64,000 bases of DNA from Stenopsyche tienmushanensis (GCA_008973525.1 WACJ01000404.1:1-64000); one strand, 5' to 3'; positions 38,695-50,225 are shown, numbered from the stretch's first letter. The notes: generated from the sequence alone by a model not told the origin. Translations and numbers: made by a program.

Positions 38695-39133
38695 TTATTT
38701 TGTATTAGCGACATTTCTTTTCGGAGTAAATCGTGACTTAGAATTTGTCATGGACATAATTTGCCAGTATTTTATTGGAAAATACCATTTTAAAACTATG
38801 CCAAATATGGCCCCAAAGACGTGTGCATAGAGTAATTGAATCAATGTTATTACAACACTGACGAGGGCCACAAAGACCATATTTTTGATTGATAATAATT
38901 ACACAATAAAATACCAAGACAAGGAAATCCTGATGAAGGTGAGAACAATGAGGAAGTATTTGAGTGGATTTTATTGCGATTTTCACCCAATACAATGCGA
39001 GCCAGATCAACGGCGTCATAGTAACGCCAAGATTTTTTCTGCTTAAATTGGTCCATTGTAAAGACACCCAAGGCGAAGTAAATAGAAAGTGAATAGTAGC
39101 TGCTATCGAGTCAAAGGCAAATATTTTACACAA
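38695..39133 (-). CDS. Possible exon(s) or pseudogene of a multi-pass membrane protein
   Basis: Overlapping minus-strand frames encode hydrophobic segments in a sensible order. GVTMTPLIWLALYWVKIAIK and DFLVLVFYCVIIINQ lie in one frame. VFVALVSVVITLIQLLYAHV and FGAIFGIVLKWYFPIKYW follow in another, which ends with a stop next to an AATAAA. An acceptor-like TCTCACCTTCATCAG lies between the first two segments. The frame change means either a small intron or a decayed gene. I do not recognise the family. Confidence 0.27.
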
Positions 39134-39139
39134 CGGTAT

Positions 39140-40810
39140 TAATCCAATACTGGCTTAATTAACTCCAATCAATGGAGCAATTGTTTCCAATCGTAGGCGA
39201 AAAATTATCGCCCGGACGATCAAACTGTTGAAAATTACGAATTGATATCCCATGGATGCTGCAATTGGAAATGTACAGAATTTATGTTATGCGACTGAAA
39301 AGACGATGTTGCAGAAATAGCAATCGGAGGGCATCTCTGGGAGACGGTGAGGATTGATTGCTTTAGTCACGCAACATTTCCTTCATATGTTCATATCTTG
39401 CATTTATTCGGCTCCCTCAGCCGTGCCAATTATAAGATTATGCAGGAGTGAACTAAGGAGCTGAATTAGTACAGGATGTTTTGTAGAAAAACGAACATTT
39501 TGTTGAAGACATTACCCTCAAAAGATCAGATTAATTGAGCATCCTGGAAATGCCATGGAAATATGCCGGAGTTTAACCAATAGGCGACACATTGCAATCC
39601 TTGCAAAATATATACATTTTGATTGAAAATATTGTACAATATGAATACAAAGAAACTGGGACTAATTTAAGAAACATGAGTGAGGGAATGATACGCTCAT
39701 CAGTATAAAAATAATATGCATCATCTGGATCGCCTGTCAAACGTATACAACATGATTCGTGTTCTATCTTTAAATGTCATTTAAAAGTTGTGCTGATTGA
39801 AATATCATATTACTAATTCACATTATCTGCACCGACGACGCTATTGACTGTATCAGGTCAATCCGATTAAACTTACGATATATTTTTCGTAATCATATTA
39901 TATTTTTGTGTGAAACTAACGGATATGCAAAATTATTTTTTACTTAAAAATGTTTTAGATATTTAGGGACCCATTGGATTTTTTTGGATCGCAAAGGGTT
40001 AAAATGCGAAGGATATTGAAGCTGTAATATATCGGCATTGGATTTCACACGAATTGTGGTGATAATTTATTTTATTCTTAACTGATCGAGTATCAGTACT
40101 GTTTATGCCACAATCACGTCCTGGTAATGCATTGATTCATCAATTAATTAGGACGAGAACTTCAGAGTGAATGCAAATGACGAGGAATTTAATTCGCTTC
40201 CGTAAATCCCGATCAACATTTATTTCTATCACAGAGTGAAGTTAAGTTCATACGGACGGAAGGAAAACGCTCCTTGTTCCATTCAATTCAGTCTCTACCA
40301 GTGCCTTAATTTAATTGGATCCCTAACAGATATTAATTGTATTATCTTTGTAGTAAATAAGCAGATGAAGGATGCATGCTTCCTACCGAAAACCTAAGCT
40401 TCTCAAACAGCTTCGGTTTGCTTTTTTTTGCTCAGATCTTATAATTTCCGATTGCCATTTGTGATGGATGATATAATGACTGTTGAAGTCTTAATTCGTC
40501 GAGAGACCGCTATTAGCATTATAATTGAGTGCTACAAATTTACGAGGCAAAAAATGAAAGCGCTTCTTCTGGTTATTGGTTTTTTTTTGCGCGATGCATA
40601 TAGCAAAACAAATTTGTCGAACGGTGTCTACCATAATAATTGAGTCTTCATCATCATCATCATATGAGAGCCACAAGAGATTTGCTGGACCATTCGATGT
40701 CGATGGACTTCGATGTCCATTCAAGGAAATGAGTTATAATAATATATCCGATTTATATTGAGCTTTTTTGGAAATGCCCATCCTACGGATCCCCAGATTG
40801 AACATCGCTT
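39140..40810. other. AT-rich stretch without a recognisable gene
   Basis: It contains a (TCA)n run at 40648-40663. The frames around it (40.43-40.76 kb) on both strands are probably open because of that repeat. A minus-strand hydrophobic stretch at 39.16-39.29 kb could belong with the membrane candidate just downstream, but no join is convincing. Confidence 0.4.
40648..40663 (+). repeat. (TCA)n microsatellite
   Basis: Five uninterrupted TCA units. It encodes poly-Ser or poly-Asp runs in the overlapping chance frames. Confidence 0.8.
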
Positions 40811-40811
40811 T

Positions 40812-41116
40812 TTAACCCTTTGAGTAGTGAGCTAATTTAAAATCATCAAAATCTCAGATGCTATATTTGTGCGTCCGCCACATATTATCCGTACAAATCC
40901 ATTTATCTATCAGGACCATCGCAGCGTGTATAAAGCTTGTATATACATAAATAAACACTGTCGATAGCATACAATATTCGGTCATTTGTTCGAATAAACA
41001 TAAACAATACACTTGAAATCGATTAATTATATCATTATTAATCGATAAATTTGGGTTAACGATGTATACACTGGAATTCGCTCGCAAATAGGCAACATCA
41101 CCACTATACGGGTTAA
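40812..41116 (-). mobile_element. TTAA-CCC family MITE, copy 4 (305 bp, both ends intact)
   Basis: This is the clearest short copy: TTAACCCTTTGAGTAGTGAG on the left and, reverse-complemented, TTAACCCGTATAGTGGTGAT on the right. Both TTAA sites are perfect. The inner CCC-led inverted repeats agree at most of 15 positions. The conserved blocks, in inverse order to copy 1, are ACTGTCGATAGCATACAATA, AACATAAACAATACACTTGA and GGAATTCGCTCGCAAATAGG. A TTAA target with CCC termini is the piggyBac hallmark. Confidence 0.85.
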
Positions 41117-41224
41117 AATGCAATGATAAACATGCTGCATTATTACTTAAATATAATACATTATAATAATTATTTGTAAGGATATTTGATTTTGACACGC
41201 AAAATTGAAATTCCAATCGACAGT

Positions 41225-41390
41225 TATTCGGAAAGAGAGGGAGAATCGTTTATACTCTTTCCATCTCCGTTCATGCATCATAGACATGTTATGCGCATGC
41301 GTCGCGCCACTTCTATTGTGTGTGTGTGTGTCTATACGTAGTATACAGCAGTAGCGAGCCTATTTTATTATATATTACACAAAGTTTGCA
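41225..41390 (+). repeat. Dispersed repeat C, copy 1
   Basis: A region with a GCGCATGCG core, a TGTGTG run and then a CCTATTTTATTATATATTAC tail matches 47.25-47.39 kb in the same strand and order. The two share ACTCTYTC..., GCGCATGCG..., TATRCGTAG... and the ATTATATATTAYACAAA tail. I found no terminal repeats and the class is unknown. Confidence 0.5.
41317..41331 (+). repeat. (TG)n microsatellite
   Basis: Uninterrupted TG run inside dispersed repeat C. Confidence 0.85.
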
Positions 41391-41394
41391 AATA

Positions 41395-43250
41395 AAATTC
41401 AGAAATGATGCTGCCTTTGACATCGAATGCATTATATGATTGATATGATGATATATATCATTTCGCGTGAATTGACATGGAAGAGGCTTGAATCCGTGCA
41501 TTTGGCTCGAAACCTCATATGAGCGATGATGATAGATGTTAATATGATATTCCAATTAATTTTATTAAATCCTTATTATGAATATAATTTATTATTTTTG
41601 AGAAGACTGAAAAAAGTATCCATTATCTACATAAACCCCATTGTATTCCAAATGTGGTCAAGTTTGGATAGAATCTACAATCCAGTCACCAATATGCGAA
41701 CCTGCACGACTTTACTTTAGATATAGTATATCAGGCTAGATCGAAAAATTTAACACTAATTGGATTTGAATCTGAAGATTTAAACATTCGGTTTTCATAA
41801 AGCCTGTTAACAAACAAAGAGCTAAAACCCAAACACATCCAAATTTGAAATAATTTTAATTTGTTCCTATGGAAACATAAACGACAAACATCCCACTTTT
41901 AAATTCCATAAATATAATTTGACCTTTTGGTGAATTATGTTAAGATGTATTTTTAGACCTGAGCCTTGCTCCCACATCGTTAAAATTCTTACATATAAAA
42001 TTATTGTTTATTTAGATTATTACAAAGGAATGGCAAAGTCTCACAGTTGAATATGTAAATAAACGAAAAATTTCGAAGTATTTATTGTGTTTATACAATT
42101 TTCAGCATCGTATTGATTTAATATTTTCACACATATATGTAATTCATTTTATCCCCATTTTTTCCACGAGCGCTCCAGATTTAGAATAAACTTTTCTTTA
42201 CAAAAAATAAACCGCGTTTCCGACCGAAGAGTGTGAATAAACACGCTCTTGCACTCGGCGTATGTACGCCATGAAGTGTTAATAGTTTTGAGAACCATTG
42301 GATTTGGAGCAAAATCCATATTTAATATTAAAATATGATATGCCAATAAATTGACGATTATTTGGTTGCTTGGGTATGTAAAAGTAATTAAGAATGAAGT
42401 GGGAGTTTTGTCAATTCAGGAAAAAGTTGTGGGTGCAATGTATGAGCCTGGATCAAGATATGGGATGCAAAAAGAAAAGCTTTGCTGTTCAAGCAACATG
42501 TCGCAGGCTTACCATACAATCTTGTTGGCATATGGACAATACCAATATATGTTCACAAAGATACAAATATATATATATATATATTACATCAAAAGATATG
42601 CACAACGAAAATTATATATATGTATTCAATTCTCCACGAAATATCATATATATCCCATAAATAGAACCCATATTTTTCTTCCACATTAAAACATATATGA
42701 TTTATTTCCTTTGATAATAAACTTAGCCTATCATCATACTTCCCTTACTCTGGGCTAAATGAATCTCATATCCGACAGAGAGAAATATAATACACAGCTT
42801 TTTCCATTTCTAGAAATATTCTGAAATCTCTTTGATCCTCAAAAGCTATCATAAAAAATCTGCTGCATTCAGAATATAAGTCGGAAAATATTCAAATATT
42901 TCGTGAGTAAAAACTCATCACATCCATGATTAAATACAATCATCCTTTGATATAATTAATATAATAGCCTAATTTTATTACTCAATCTAGTTAATGGATT
43001 TACAAGATAATTGGCGCGTCCAGCACAAAATGAATAATAAATGTACGCAGCAAACACTGATGATGACCAAAAATTTCAAGATGGATGTCCCCTAATTGGC
43101 TTCATTCATAATAAACGACGGATCCATCCACGAATTTTTAATTGGATGATTTTAAAATAATTATTGGTACGCCCTGAAAGAAACATCATTACAAAAATTT
43201 CACACATTTTGCGAAGAATTCGTCGGTTTGCTTTGGAAGCGTTTCGGGTG
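41395..43250. other. AT-rich stretch, perhaps intron downstream of the GPCR exon
   Basis: It contains an (AT)n run at 42567-42584 and a minus-strand open frame at 42149-42346 with no recognised motif. If the Methuselah-like exon at 43.3 kb belongs to a live gene, its next exons should lie here or beyond on the minus strand, but I could not find the expected YAWG-type segment. Confidence 0.4.
42567..42584 (+). repeat. (AT)n microsatellite
   Basis: Nine AT units in AT-rich DNA. Confidence 0.85.
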
Positions 43251-43255
43251 CTTAC

Positions 43256-43334
43256 CTAAAAGTCCACCAGATGTTGAAGCACATGGTGTTGAGCCAGAAG
43301 AAAGCAGCCAAGAAGAAGAAATGTATCATCACAG
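43256..43334 (-). CDS. Internal exon of a Methuselah-like G protein-coupled receptor
   Basis: This 79-bp minus-strand segment is bounded by an acceptor (TTGTTTCAG) and a strong donor (GTAAGC). It translates as [20 protein letters not shown] followed by IWWTF. A third transmembrane helix of the form [19 protein letters not shown] is the signature of the Methuselah/Mth-like family of class B (secretin-type) receptors, which act at the plasma membrane in arthropod stress, lifespan and hormone signalling. The exon starts with two bases completing a codon and ends with two bases of the next. Three TGG tryptophans and no stop suggest it is intact. I found no flanking exons, so it could belong to a gene with long introns or be an isolated copy. 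Confidence 0.75.
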
Positions 43335-43521
43335 CTGAAACAATAAACATACACGTTATTCAACGGTGTAAAACGGTTGCGCAAGAGTATTGTTTTAAAT
43401 CGAGGCATCGTTGAGGTTAAAAATAAGATTTTTTGCTAGGCGTCGATGATGTATTCAAAGGAGTCCTGATTGGAAGCCGAAAATGCGTGCGAATTTTGTC
43501 GTTTGTTTGTCGTTATAAAGG

Positions 43522-43781
43522 CTGCTATATTTGCATGTCTGTCACTTATCATTCGTACAAATCCATTTATCTGTCAGGACCAACGCAGCGTGCATGAAAC
43601 TTGTATATAAATAAATAAACACTGTCGATATCACAAAATATTTGGTCATTTTTTGCGTAAACATAAATAATACACTTGAAATCGATTCATTATATCATTC
43701 ACACATCAACGTATAAGAATGCTCTTTATGAATCACTGGAATTCGCTCGCTAATAGGCGATTATCCTGCTTTACAGGTTAA
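43522..43781 (-). mobile_element. TTAA-CCC family MITE, copy 5 (left end lost)
   Basis: The right end, reverse-complemented, reads TTAACCTGTAAAGCAGGATA, with TTAA at 43778-43781. Family blocks follow inward: GGAATTCGCTCGCTAATAGG, AACATAAATAATACACTTGA, ACTGTCGATATCACAAAATA and ATCCATTTATCTGTCAGGAC. The TTAACCCTTTGAG end is missing, and the sequence fades into non-family DNA near 43522. It inserted about 200 bases from the GPCR exon, presumably in its upstream intron or flank. Confidence 0.75.
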
Positions 43782-43789
43782 TAAATACC

Positions 43790-46700
43790 CTCATCATAAT
43801 TTACACAAAAGGTCACCATTTCCTTGCGAATAGACCACGTAACAAGACATTTTGATTTTTGTATAATAAGTGAAGACAAAATCGCCATTATTAGAACATT
43901 TTTCTATGGACAGATTTATATTATAATTTCTTATTATTTCTTTCCATATATGGCAATACAATTAGAAATGGTTCAACACATTTTTAAATTTATTGATATA
44001 GTGCTCTTTTTGCTGTGCTAATATTTAAACAATGCTCACAGTCAATATACAAAAAATATTATCATTTATTAGAATTAGAGAAGTTTGATATACACTACTT
44101 ATAATATATATATATGAATTTATTTTATATTATATTAATAAAAGTATAGTACCACCAGTCGTTTGTGCTTTTGTGGAAATGCTCGGCAAATAGAAAATTA
44201 AAAACATATATTGTATAAATATATAGCAACAAGGGTGAAATTTTAATAGACAAACATAAATTTTTCAGTGAGAACATGTGCTAAACTACGTTATGAAGTT
44301 TTAATGTCAATATTTCTATTCGCAAAGTCTTATTTGAGTATATTAAATTTTCAGATCTTTTGTGAAGCCATTTCGTTTTGAATGTCGAATGGATGAAGCA
44401 CAGAGGGGGATGCTTTTGCAGGAATTTTTTTAAAAGAAAAATTCATCTTCGAAAAAATGAATGATGGGGATGAACTATTCATTAAATATATTATTATATT
44501 AATCTAAAACCATTCATTTAATTTATTCAATAAATGCAGGTTTTATTACTTTTTATAAAGACTCCCACACAGGACTAAATTTTTAAGCCTTATTGATGAA
44601 AATATTATGCAATTCACATAGAACATTAGCATTAATCAGGTTCGTTAATATACATTATGGCTGGAAATGTTAGACATTGTCAAAAGAATCATATCGGTTG
44701 TCATGAGTCGCGCTGCAACATGCTTTCATTAGCACGGTTAACAGAGAGTCAACTCAGAAGCTTCATCAATTACAATTACAAGAGAGCTTTCGTTGCCAAC
44801 AATAATAAAAGTGTTGAATATTGCTCCAGAGCTCCATTTAGTCTGAACCAGAAAGATACTTTCTCCCCAGGGGTTAAAATTAAATCCAGACTTAACGTAC
44901 GATCTCGATTCGTTACATCTTTCCTCCTCAGTGTTTATTTATTTTCTACAATTCGTATCAAAATACTCGTTAAATATTCGCAGCGGAGTTTTGATATGAC
45001 CCATTTGCACAATATTTACGCTCGGAAGATTGAATAATATTTATAATTCAGTAGAAAAATATCCAATCTTGTGCTGGAAAACCACATTCCACGTCTACTC
45101 GATTATACAATTTCCGAATTAATTCCAAACATTGACGATTTAAATCTAAATATTGATCAGAATTCAACAAATTAACCCCTAATTATGACGATACGTATTG
45201 TATTTCTTATTATATTTACGCATCTACAGCTCATTATTTGTTTGAGCTTTAACAAATAGCTTTTGGTAGACAAAAAGATGCTTAAATGAAGAATGTAAAA
45301 TTTCTCGCATTAAGTTTACGATTCTCATAAGCTTTAAGAATCAAGTAGGTAATTCAACACATGTTGGTTATTAAAGTAGTGAAACGCGAAATATGTTATG
45401 GAATCGCATGTGTGCTAATAATTATCCATTAGGGATTGACCATTTGGAATTGAGTGCCAATTGAAGACATAACTACATAATTATAATAGCTTTATTTTCT
45501 ACATGAAAATCATATTTTTAATCTCTATAAAGCCTTAAGGCGAAGAATAACCAATGAATTAAATATTAATGAAACTGAAAGGAGTAAAATAATATAATGA
45601 TGAAATAGATGAAGAGTGTCCTTTTTCGTTGTTTCATGCATAATACCGAAGATGATAATGACTAAATTTTATTTTGTATTTAGGCTTATAATTAATGGCT
45701 GTTTAAATCGATCTACATTTTGCTTATCTATATTAAAAATATAAATTGAGAGACAAGTATTGGTGAAGACTTCTTTAACAGATGAGGGTACATGGCTAGA
45801 TCAAAGCATACAAATAACGACAAAAATAGATTTAATCTCATGCTCGAAGATTTATGAAATCGGAAATGAAGAACTTCCAAAACACTCGCAGAGTTGAATT
45901 GTTGTTATTGATAAATGCTTTGGAATATTGTTGAACAGACGGCAACTGACTTTTAATAGAAATCCCATTTTCATTTGACGTTTGAAAATGCTCACGAGGA
46001 ATATTTTGCATATTATTGGATATTATTGCAATAATAACAGTTTTGTTGAAATTATGTAATCAATTCTGAGTCAGCACTATATAGCGAATATGCAATAACC
46101 TCGATTACTATTCGATTCGAGTTGCATCACTATAGCGTCGTTAGATCTAATGCAAACCACATTTTTTTTTCGGACATCTTGAATTGTTTCAAATCTAATG
46201 TTTGTACAAATTTGTCATTGGAGATCAAAAATTCTCAGCCTGAGGTTTTCCAAAAAAAAAATTGAATATTGAATATGAAGTACTTAGTACTTATGTGAAG
46301 ATCATTAATTGTATCTACAAGTGCGTTTTATACCATAGCCTTTTGAGCTTATTGATGAGCAAATATCAGCTAAAATGTTTGCTTATTATTAGTATTTTTT
46401 TAATTGAAAAGCAATGGATAATATTGGACTTATTACTAACATTTTGTGTGAAGAAATGATTATTATTTTTTTTATTTAAAAAGGTTTAGAGTCTCTGTTG
46501 CAGACTATGGAGCAGGAAACGGCACTCATTCTCGAAGATGAACAAAGACAGGTGTAGCGAATTCAATTGATGTTTAACATAACACAATGTTCACCACGTG
46601 AAAAATAAAGGTAACTAAACATTTGCTATTCAATCTTAACTAAGAAACTATTGATCTTTTATATATTTTTTTCAATTTCTCATAACATTTAAATGCTCTT

Positions 46701-47245
46701 ATACACCATATTTGGAAGGACTTAAAGAGGATTTAATCAGTACATCAAGTACTTTTTAGCTTCATTTTTGAGGCTCGTTATATGCTCTTCATCGTATGAC
46801 TGAAGAAGTTGTACTTATTTTAAATTGTACGATGGGTGGGCCCCATAACAAATATAATTGAAGACTTGTAATAAGATCCATGCTTTCAAGAGCATAATCG
46901 CATCAGAACAACCGACATACATTTGACAGGAGCTTTTTGTGCATTTAAATTCTATTAGATTTGAAAAGATGCAAATTGTATGTGTTTGGAATGCATTTGG
47001 GAATTCGCTTTTATGTAGGATATTGAAAAAGCATAAATATGTTCATTTCCGCTTCCCGTATGCACCAAGAGAAATGATGCAGAATCGGAAGATACATACA
47101 GAACTACAAAAGTCATGTCAGGTATTTTTTTTAATATAGAAATAACCATACATCCCCACAGAGTAATGCTTGGATATCAAAAAATTATAAATTGGTTCAA
47201 ATCAATACTAAGTAGATGAAGTAAAGTCTTAAAGACAATAAGAAA
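43790..47245. other. AT-rich stretch without a confident gene
   Basis: A 126-codon plus-strand frame (44657-45037) starts with ATG, but the opposite strand is also open over much of it and neither translation shows a family motif. I do not call it a gene. No transposon ends could be assigned. Confidence 0.4.
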
Positions 47246-47249
47246 GGAT

Positions 47250-47395
47250 AATTGTTTGTACTCTCTCTGTCGCATAAATCGTACACGCTACGCGCATGCG
47301 CAGTGCATCGCATGTGCTGTGTGTATGCGTAGCATAAAGCAACTAATAAACGTTCGCCTATTTTATTATATATTATACAAACATAGCTTAACTGA
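47250..47395 (+). repeat. Dispersed repeat C, copy 2
   Basis: This stretch matches 41.23-41.39 kb. Shared elements in order are ACTCTCTCTG, a GCGCATGCGC core, TATGCGTAG, and the CCTATTTTATTATATATTAT tail followed by ACAAA. There is no coding content. Confidence 0.5.
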
Positions 47396-47993
47396 TAATT
47401 ATCATAACGCATAAAATTACCTAGGACCTAATAAGTTTCACTTCTACCGCGCGAAACTCTCACTTTTTCATTATAATATTAATAGGATATGTGTGTTCAT
47501 TTATATTTAAAACAAAACACAGTTAATAAGATTATTTTATTGATCTTTTCCAAATTTTACGCGGATCCCACAAATTTTGCTGCTCACCGTATGTTGCAGT
47601 TTAAAAGCAATTTTGTGCGATTTTCAAATGTATATATTTAGGGAGCACCAGATGACGTATGTTCATATTTAACCTGAAGCTTTTTAAATACTGGGCTTTT
47701 GGACAGCCCAAAAAGCCCACCCGATGTAACATTCACAGCAACCCCACGCAAAATGAATTTATTTGAAATGTTTACATTATCATAGCGATAAATTAAATGC
47801 GCTCACTTTATCGCCTCTCTTGGGGTTTTTTCTTGGCGATTTTCGGAGAAGACCCTCGTGGGTAATTTTTTTAGAGGCGCCGTTCGAGATATCGAGGCAA
47901 AAACTGTTGAAAGCACAATCTGTCATCCCAAATGGAACATTAAAACTAATGTAACAACCGATTTGTGACAGCTCGGATATCATGGACAGCTGA

Positions 47994-48317
47994 ATGCTGC
48001 CCACCGGCATTGGTTATAAGCTCCAGCAACCGACAGACTTGACAGTTCAATATTCGGAAATGCCAGATGTATACGAATTCAACAACAATATTTTTGTTTT
48101 GCGTTCTATTCGCACTGCTAAATATCAAACGAGTTCTCGATACGATGGAAAAAAATGGTACAAATCGGTATATCTACCAGAACAAGCATCGCCGGACAAT
48201 TTGTCAAGGATATGCTTAACAAAGAACATTGAATTGAATTACTTTATTTTTAGCTATTTCATCGGCGATAAGAAATTTATATTCTTTGAGATTGGATGCG
48301 ATAAAAGTATCCTTTGA
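47994..48317 (+). CDS. Coding-like segment, perhaps alpha-crystallin/small heat-shock related
   Basis: The 107-codon frame is less AT-rich than its flanks. Its middle reads SSRYDGKKWYKSVYLPEQAS followed by PDNLSRICL. This resembles the aromatic/basic stretch, the Y-x-LP-x-x-x-x-P-D-x-L turn and the following strand of an alpha-crystallin domain, preceded by an FNNNIFVLRS strand. The usual GKHEE and GVL motifs are not conserved. It could be a diverged exon, a pseudogene or a chance likeness. The last 25 residues look AT-driven and may be intron. Confidence 0.23.
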   Translation: MLPTGIGYKLQQPTDLTVQYSEMPDVYEFNNNIFVLRSIRTAKYQTSSRYDGKKWYKSVYLPEQASPDNLSRICLTKNIELNYFIFSYFIGDKKFIFFEIGCDKSIL

Positions 48318-48527
48318 GCAACATTTTTATAGAGCACGGCGCAGGAAGTTCACTCTTAAATAAGTCCTTTTTATGCTTATGTCAATGGGTAACGGATATC
48401 TTCGCCTCATTGATCAATCGTATTGAAAAACCATTTGTTTGTAAATCGTGGAAGATCTGAATTTTAGAAAAAGCATTATTCATAATCAAGAATGAAAAAC
48501 TCTAAATAATTTAAATCTAAACTAGTA

Positions 48528-48785
48528 ATCTTATATATAAAAATCAATATTTGTTTGTTCGTATTTCATGCGCTGCCATACAGTCAATCCGATTACGATG
48601 AAACTTTGGGGAGTTATTAAATACACCTTCATGAACGTTATAAAATTAGTACAAGTATTGTTTGTGTATGAAATTTGTTATGTTAGGCGTTTAGCGGATG
48701 CACCATGTTGGCGCATATTGATCTGATGAAATGAAGCTTTGGCCGCGGGGGATAAAGGAAGACAGTCGGTCTTCGGTTTATAAAA
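48528..48785 (+). repeat. Dispersed repeat B, copy 2
   Basis: It begins TATATATAAAAATCAATATT followed by TGTTTGTTCG and a CAATCCGATTACGATGAAAC block. This opening type recurs at ends of non-autonomous elements in many arthropod genomes. Further in, GGATGCACCATGTTGGCGCA and CGGTCTTCGGT match copy 1 near 36.0 kb. Confidence 0.5.
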
Positions 48786-49559
48786 TGTAAAGTGTGTTCG
48801 TCGAGCATTCCAATGGAAATACAAACGATAAACAGATCTAAAAGTATTATTAATATATTTATGTATGAGTTTGGCACGTTAATCATATCTTATTTATCAC
48901 CCTTAACGTTGTTTATACCAAAGACCACCCCTAAAGTCAGCGACTTCACATGCTTCATTTGCAGCCGGATGAATACGTCTCTTTGAATCACTTTTCAGGG
49001 TAGCTGCTTAGAGGATATTGCATGCTGAAGGATATTCTATTGTACGACCAATTTAATAATACACACAGTACATTTGACGTACTAAAATGACTGCAGCAAA
49101 AATAGCACACATCATCAATTTGCGTTTTAAAAACTTGAAGATTCCATACATGCTCTCTACAAATTCCTGGATATGTACAGCGGAAACCGCGTAATGCCAT
49201 CACTATTTGTCATTCCTGGTATATTTTAAATTTGTGCATAATAAATGCATTTACTTGAAGACTTCTTGGAATTGCCCGTGTAAAACTTTCATCAGTAACG
49301 ATTTCCGGTGTGACGTTCATACTGATTAAAACCAGGTGAAATTGTTGTAGTACATAATTGAAAATAATTCCATGGTGCAAAGCAAGTTCTTTAAAAATTG
49401 TTTTTAAAAAAAAATAAACTAAAGAATGGGCACTAAATTAGTAATGCCCTACAGCGGCGTAGCCCTGTGATAAACTGCCTCATCAGCGACGCATTATCCA
49501 CATTCTTGATGACATTGACTTTGGCTTTATTTAAAAATACGTCGATATCAAAATTGCTG

Positions 49560-49576
49560 GATGATGATGATGATGG
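49560..49576 (+). repeat. (ATG)n microsatellite
   Basis: Five GAT/ATG units. It produces poly-Asp or poly-His in the overlapping frames, which I do not call as genes. Confidence 0.8.
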
Positions 49577-50059
49577 CGACGAATATGGAATGGATGTTTA
49601 TTTTCACATTTTTGAAGGAGCAGTGGAATTCGGGGCACAATTTGTGTCTCAACCGCCCCCAGGGACAGATCATAATTCGGAGAGCCGATTTGGGGTGGAT
49701 GAATCAATAATGCTTTTATGCTTTTATAACACTTAAAGACACAAACGGCAGCTATAACGTATTTGTTTATTGCTCGAGGCTCGGAAATTGTACCATTATG
49801 TTTTAATACTAGACGAAAAAAAGCTCTTTGTAATACGGCTGGCCTCAATGCTCCGAATCACGAATTTAGCTATTGTTGACAGTATCATAGCGTTTCGTTG
49901 TAAGCCAGGAGATCTCAACTAAATGTATGGGAATCATGTTAATTTTTAATAATAAGGATTTGAAATACGTACTTTCTGGGAGGGTCGTAATATAATAACT
50001 CCTCCCTAAACAGCAAAAATCTGAGTATCAACTACCTAATTGCTAATTGTCGTTGTGTA

Positions 50060-50225
50060 TGATTTAAAAGGATCCAGTATTAGATATTCAGCTCTTGTTA
50101 CAAAACATCGGATTCAAATCCAGATTTTGGCAAAAATTTCACCATGCTAACAAATTTGGGAGATCGAAAGTATTATTTTTTCTGATCGATCGTGTCGATT
50201 CAAATGTAGCCTGATTATCTGCTGC
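50060..50225 (+). repeat. tRNA-derived SINE copy
   Basis: B-box-like GGATTCAAATCC at 50110-50121 is followed by the family body: TTTCACCATGCTAACAAATT, TGGGAGATCG, and TTTCTGATCGATCGTGTCGA. A degenerate A-box region lies about 30-40 bases upstream. It ends at a mariner fragment. Confidence 0.6.

Noticed and set aside
40428..40761. Plus- and minus-strand frames around the (TCA)n run
   Set aside because: Serine/aspartate runs derive from the microsatellite. No splice context or motif.
44657..45037. 126-codon ATG-started plus-strand frame
   Set aside because: The opposite strand is also open across much of it, no family motif is visible and no splice or polyadenylation context supports it.
47690..47730. 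GGGCTTTTGGACAGCCC / AAAAAGCCC hairpin
   Set aside because: A short stem with no U-run, no conserved context and no nearby gene. Too little to call an RNA or terminator.
49467..49736. 89-codon frame with an acidic DDDDDGDE run
   Set aside because: The acidic run is produced by an (ATG)n microsatellite. There is no domain, and the opposite strand is open for 105 codons.
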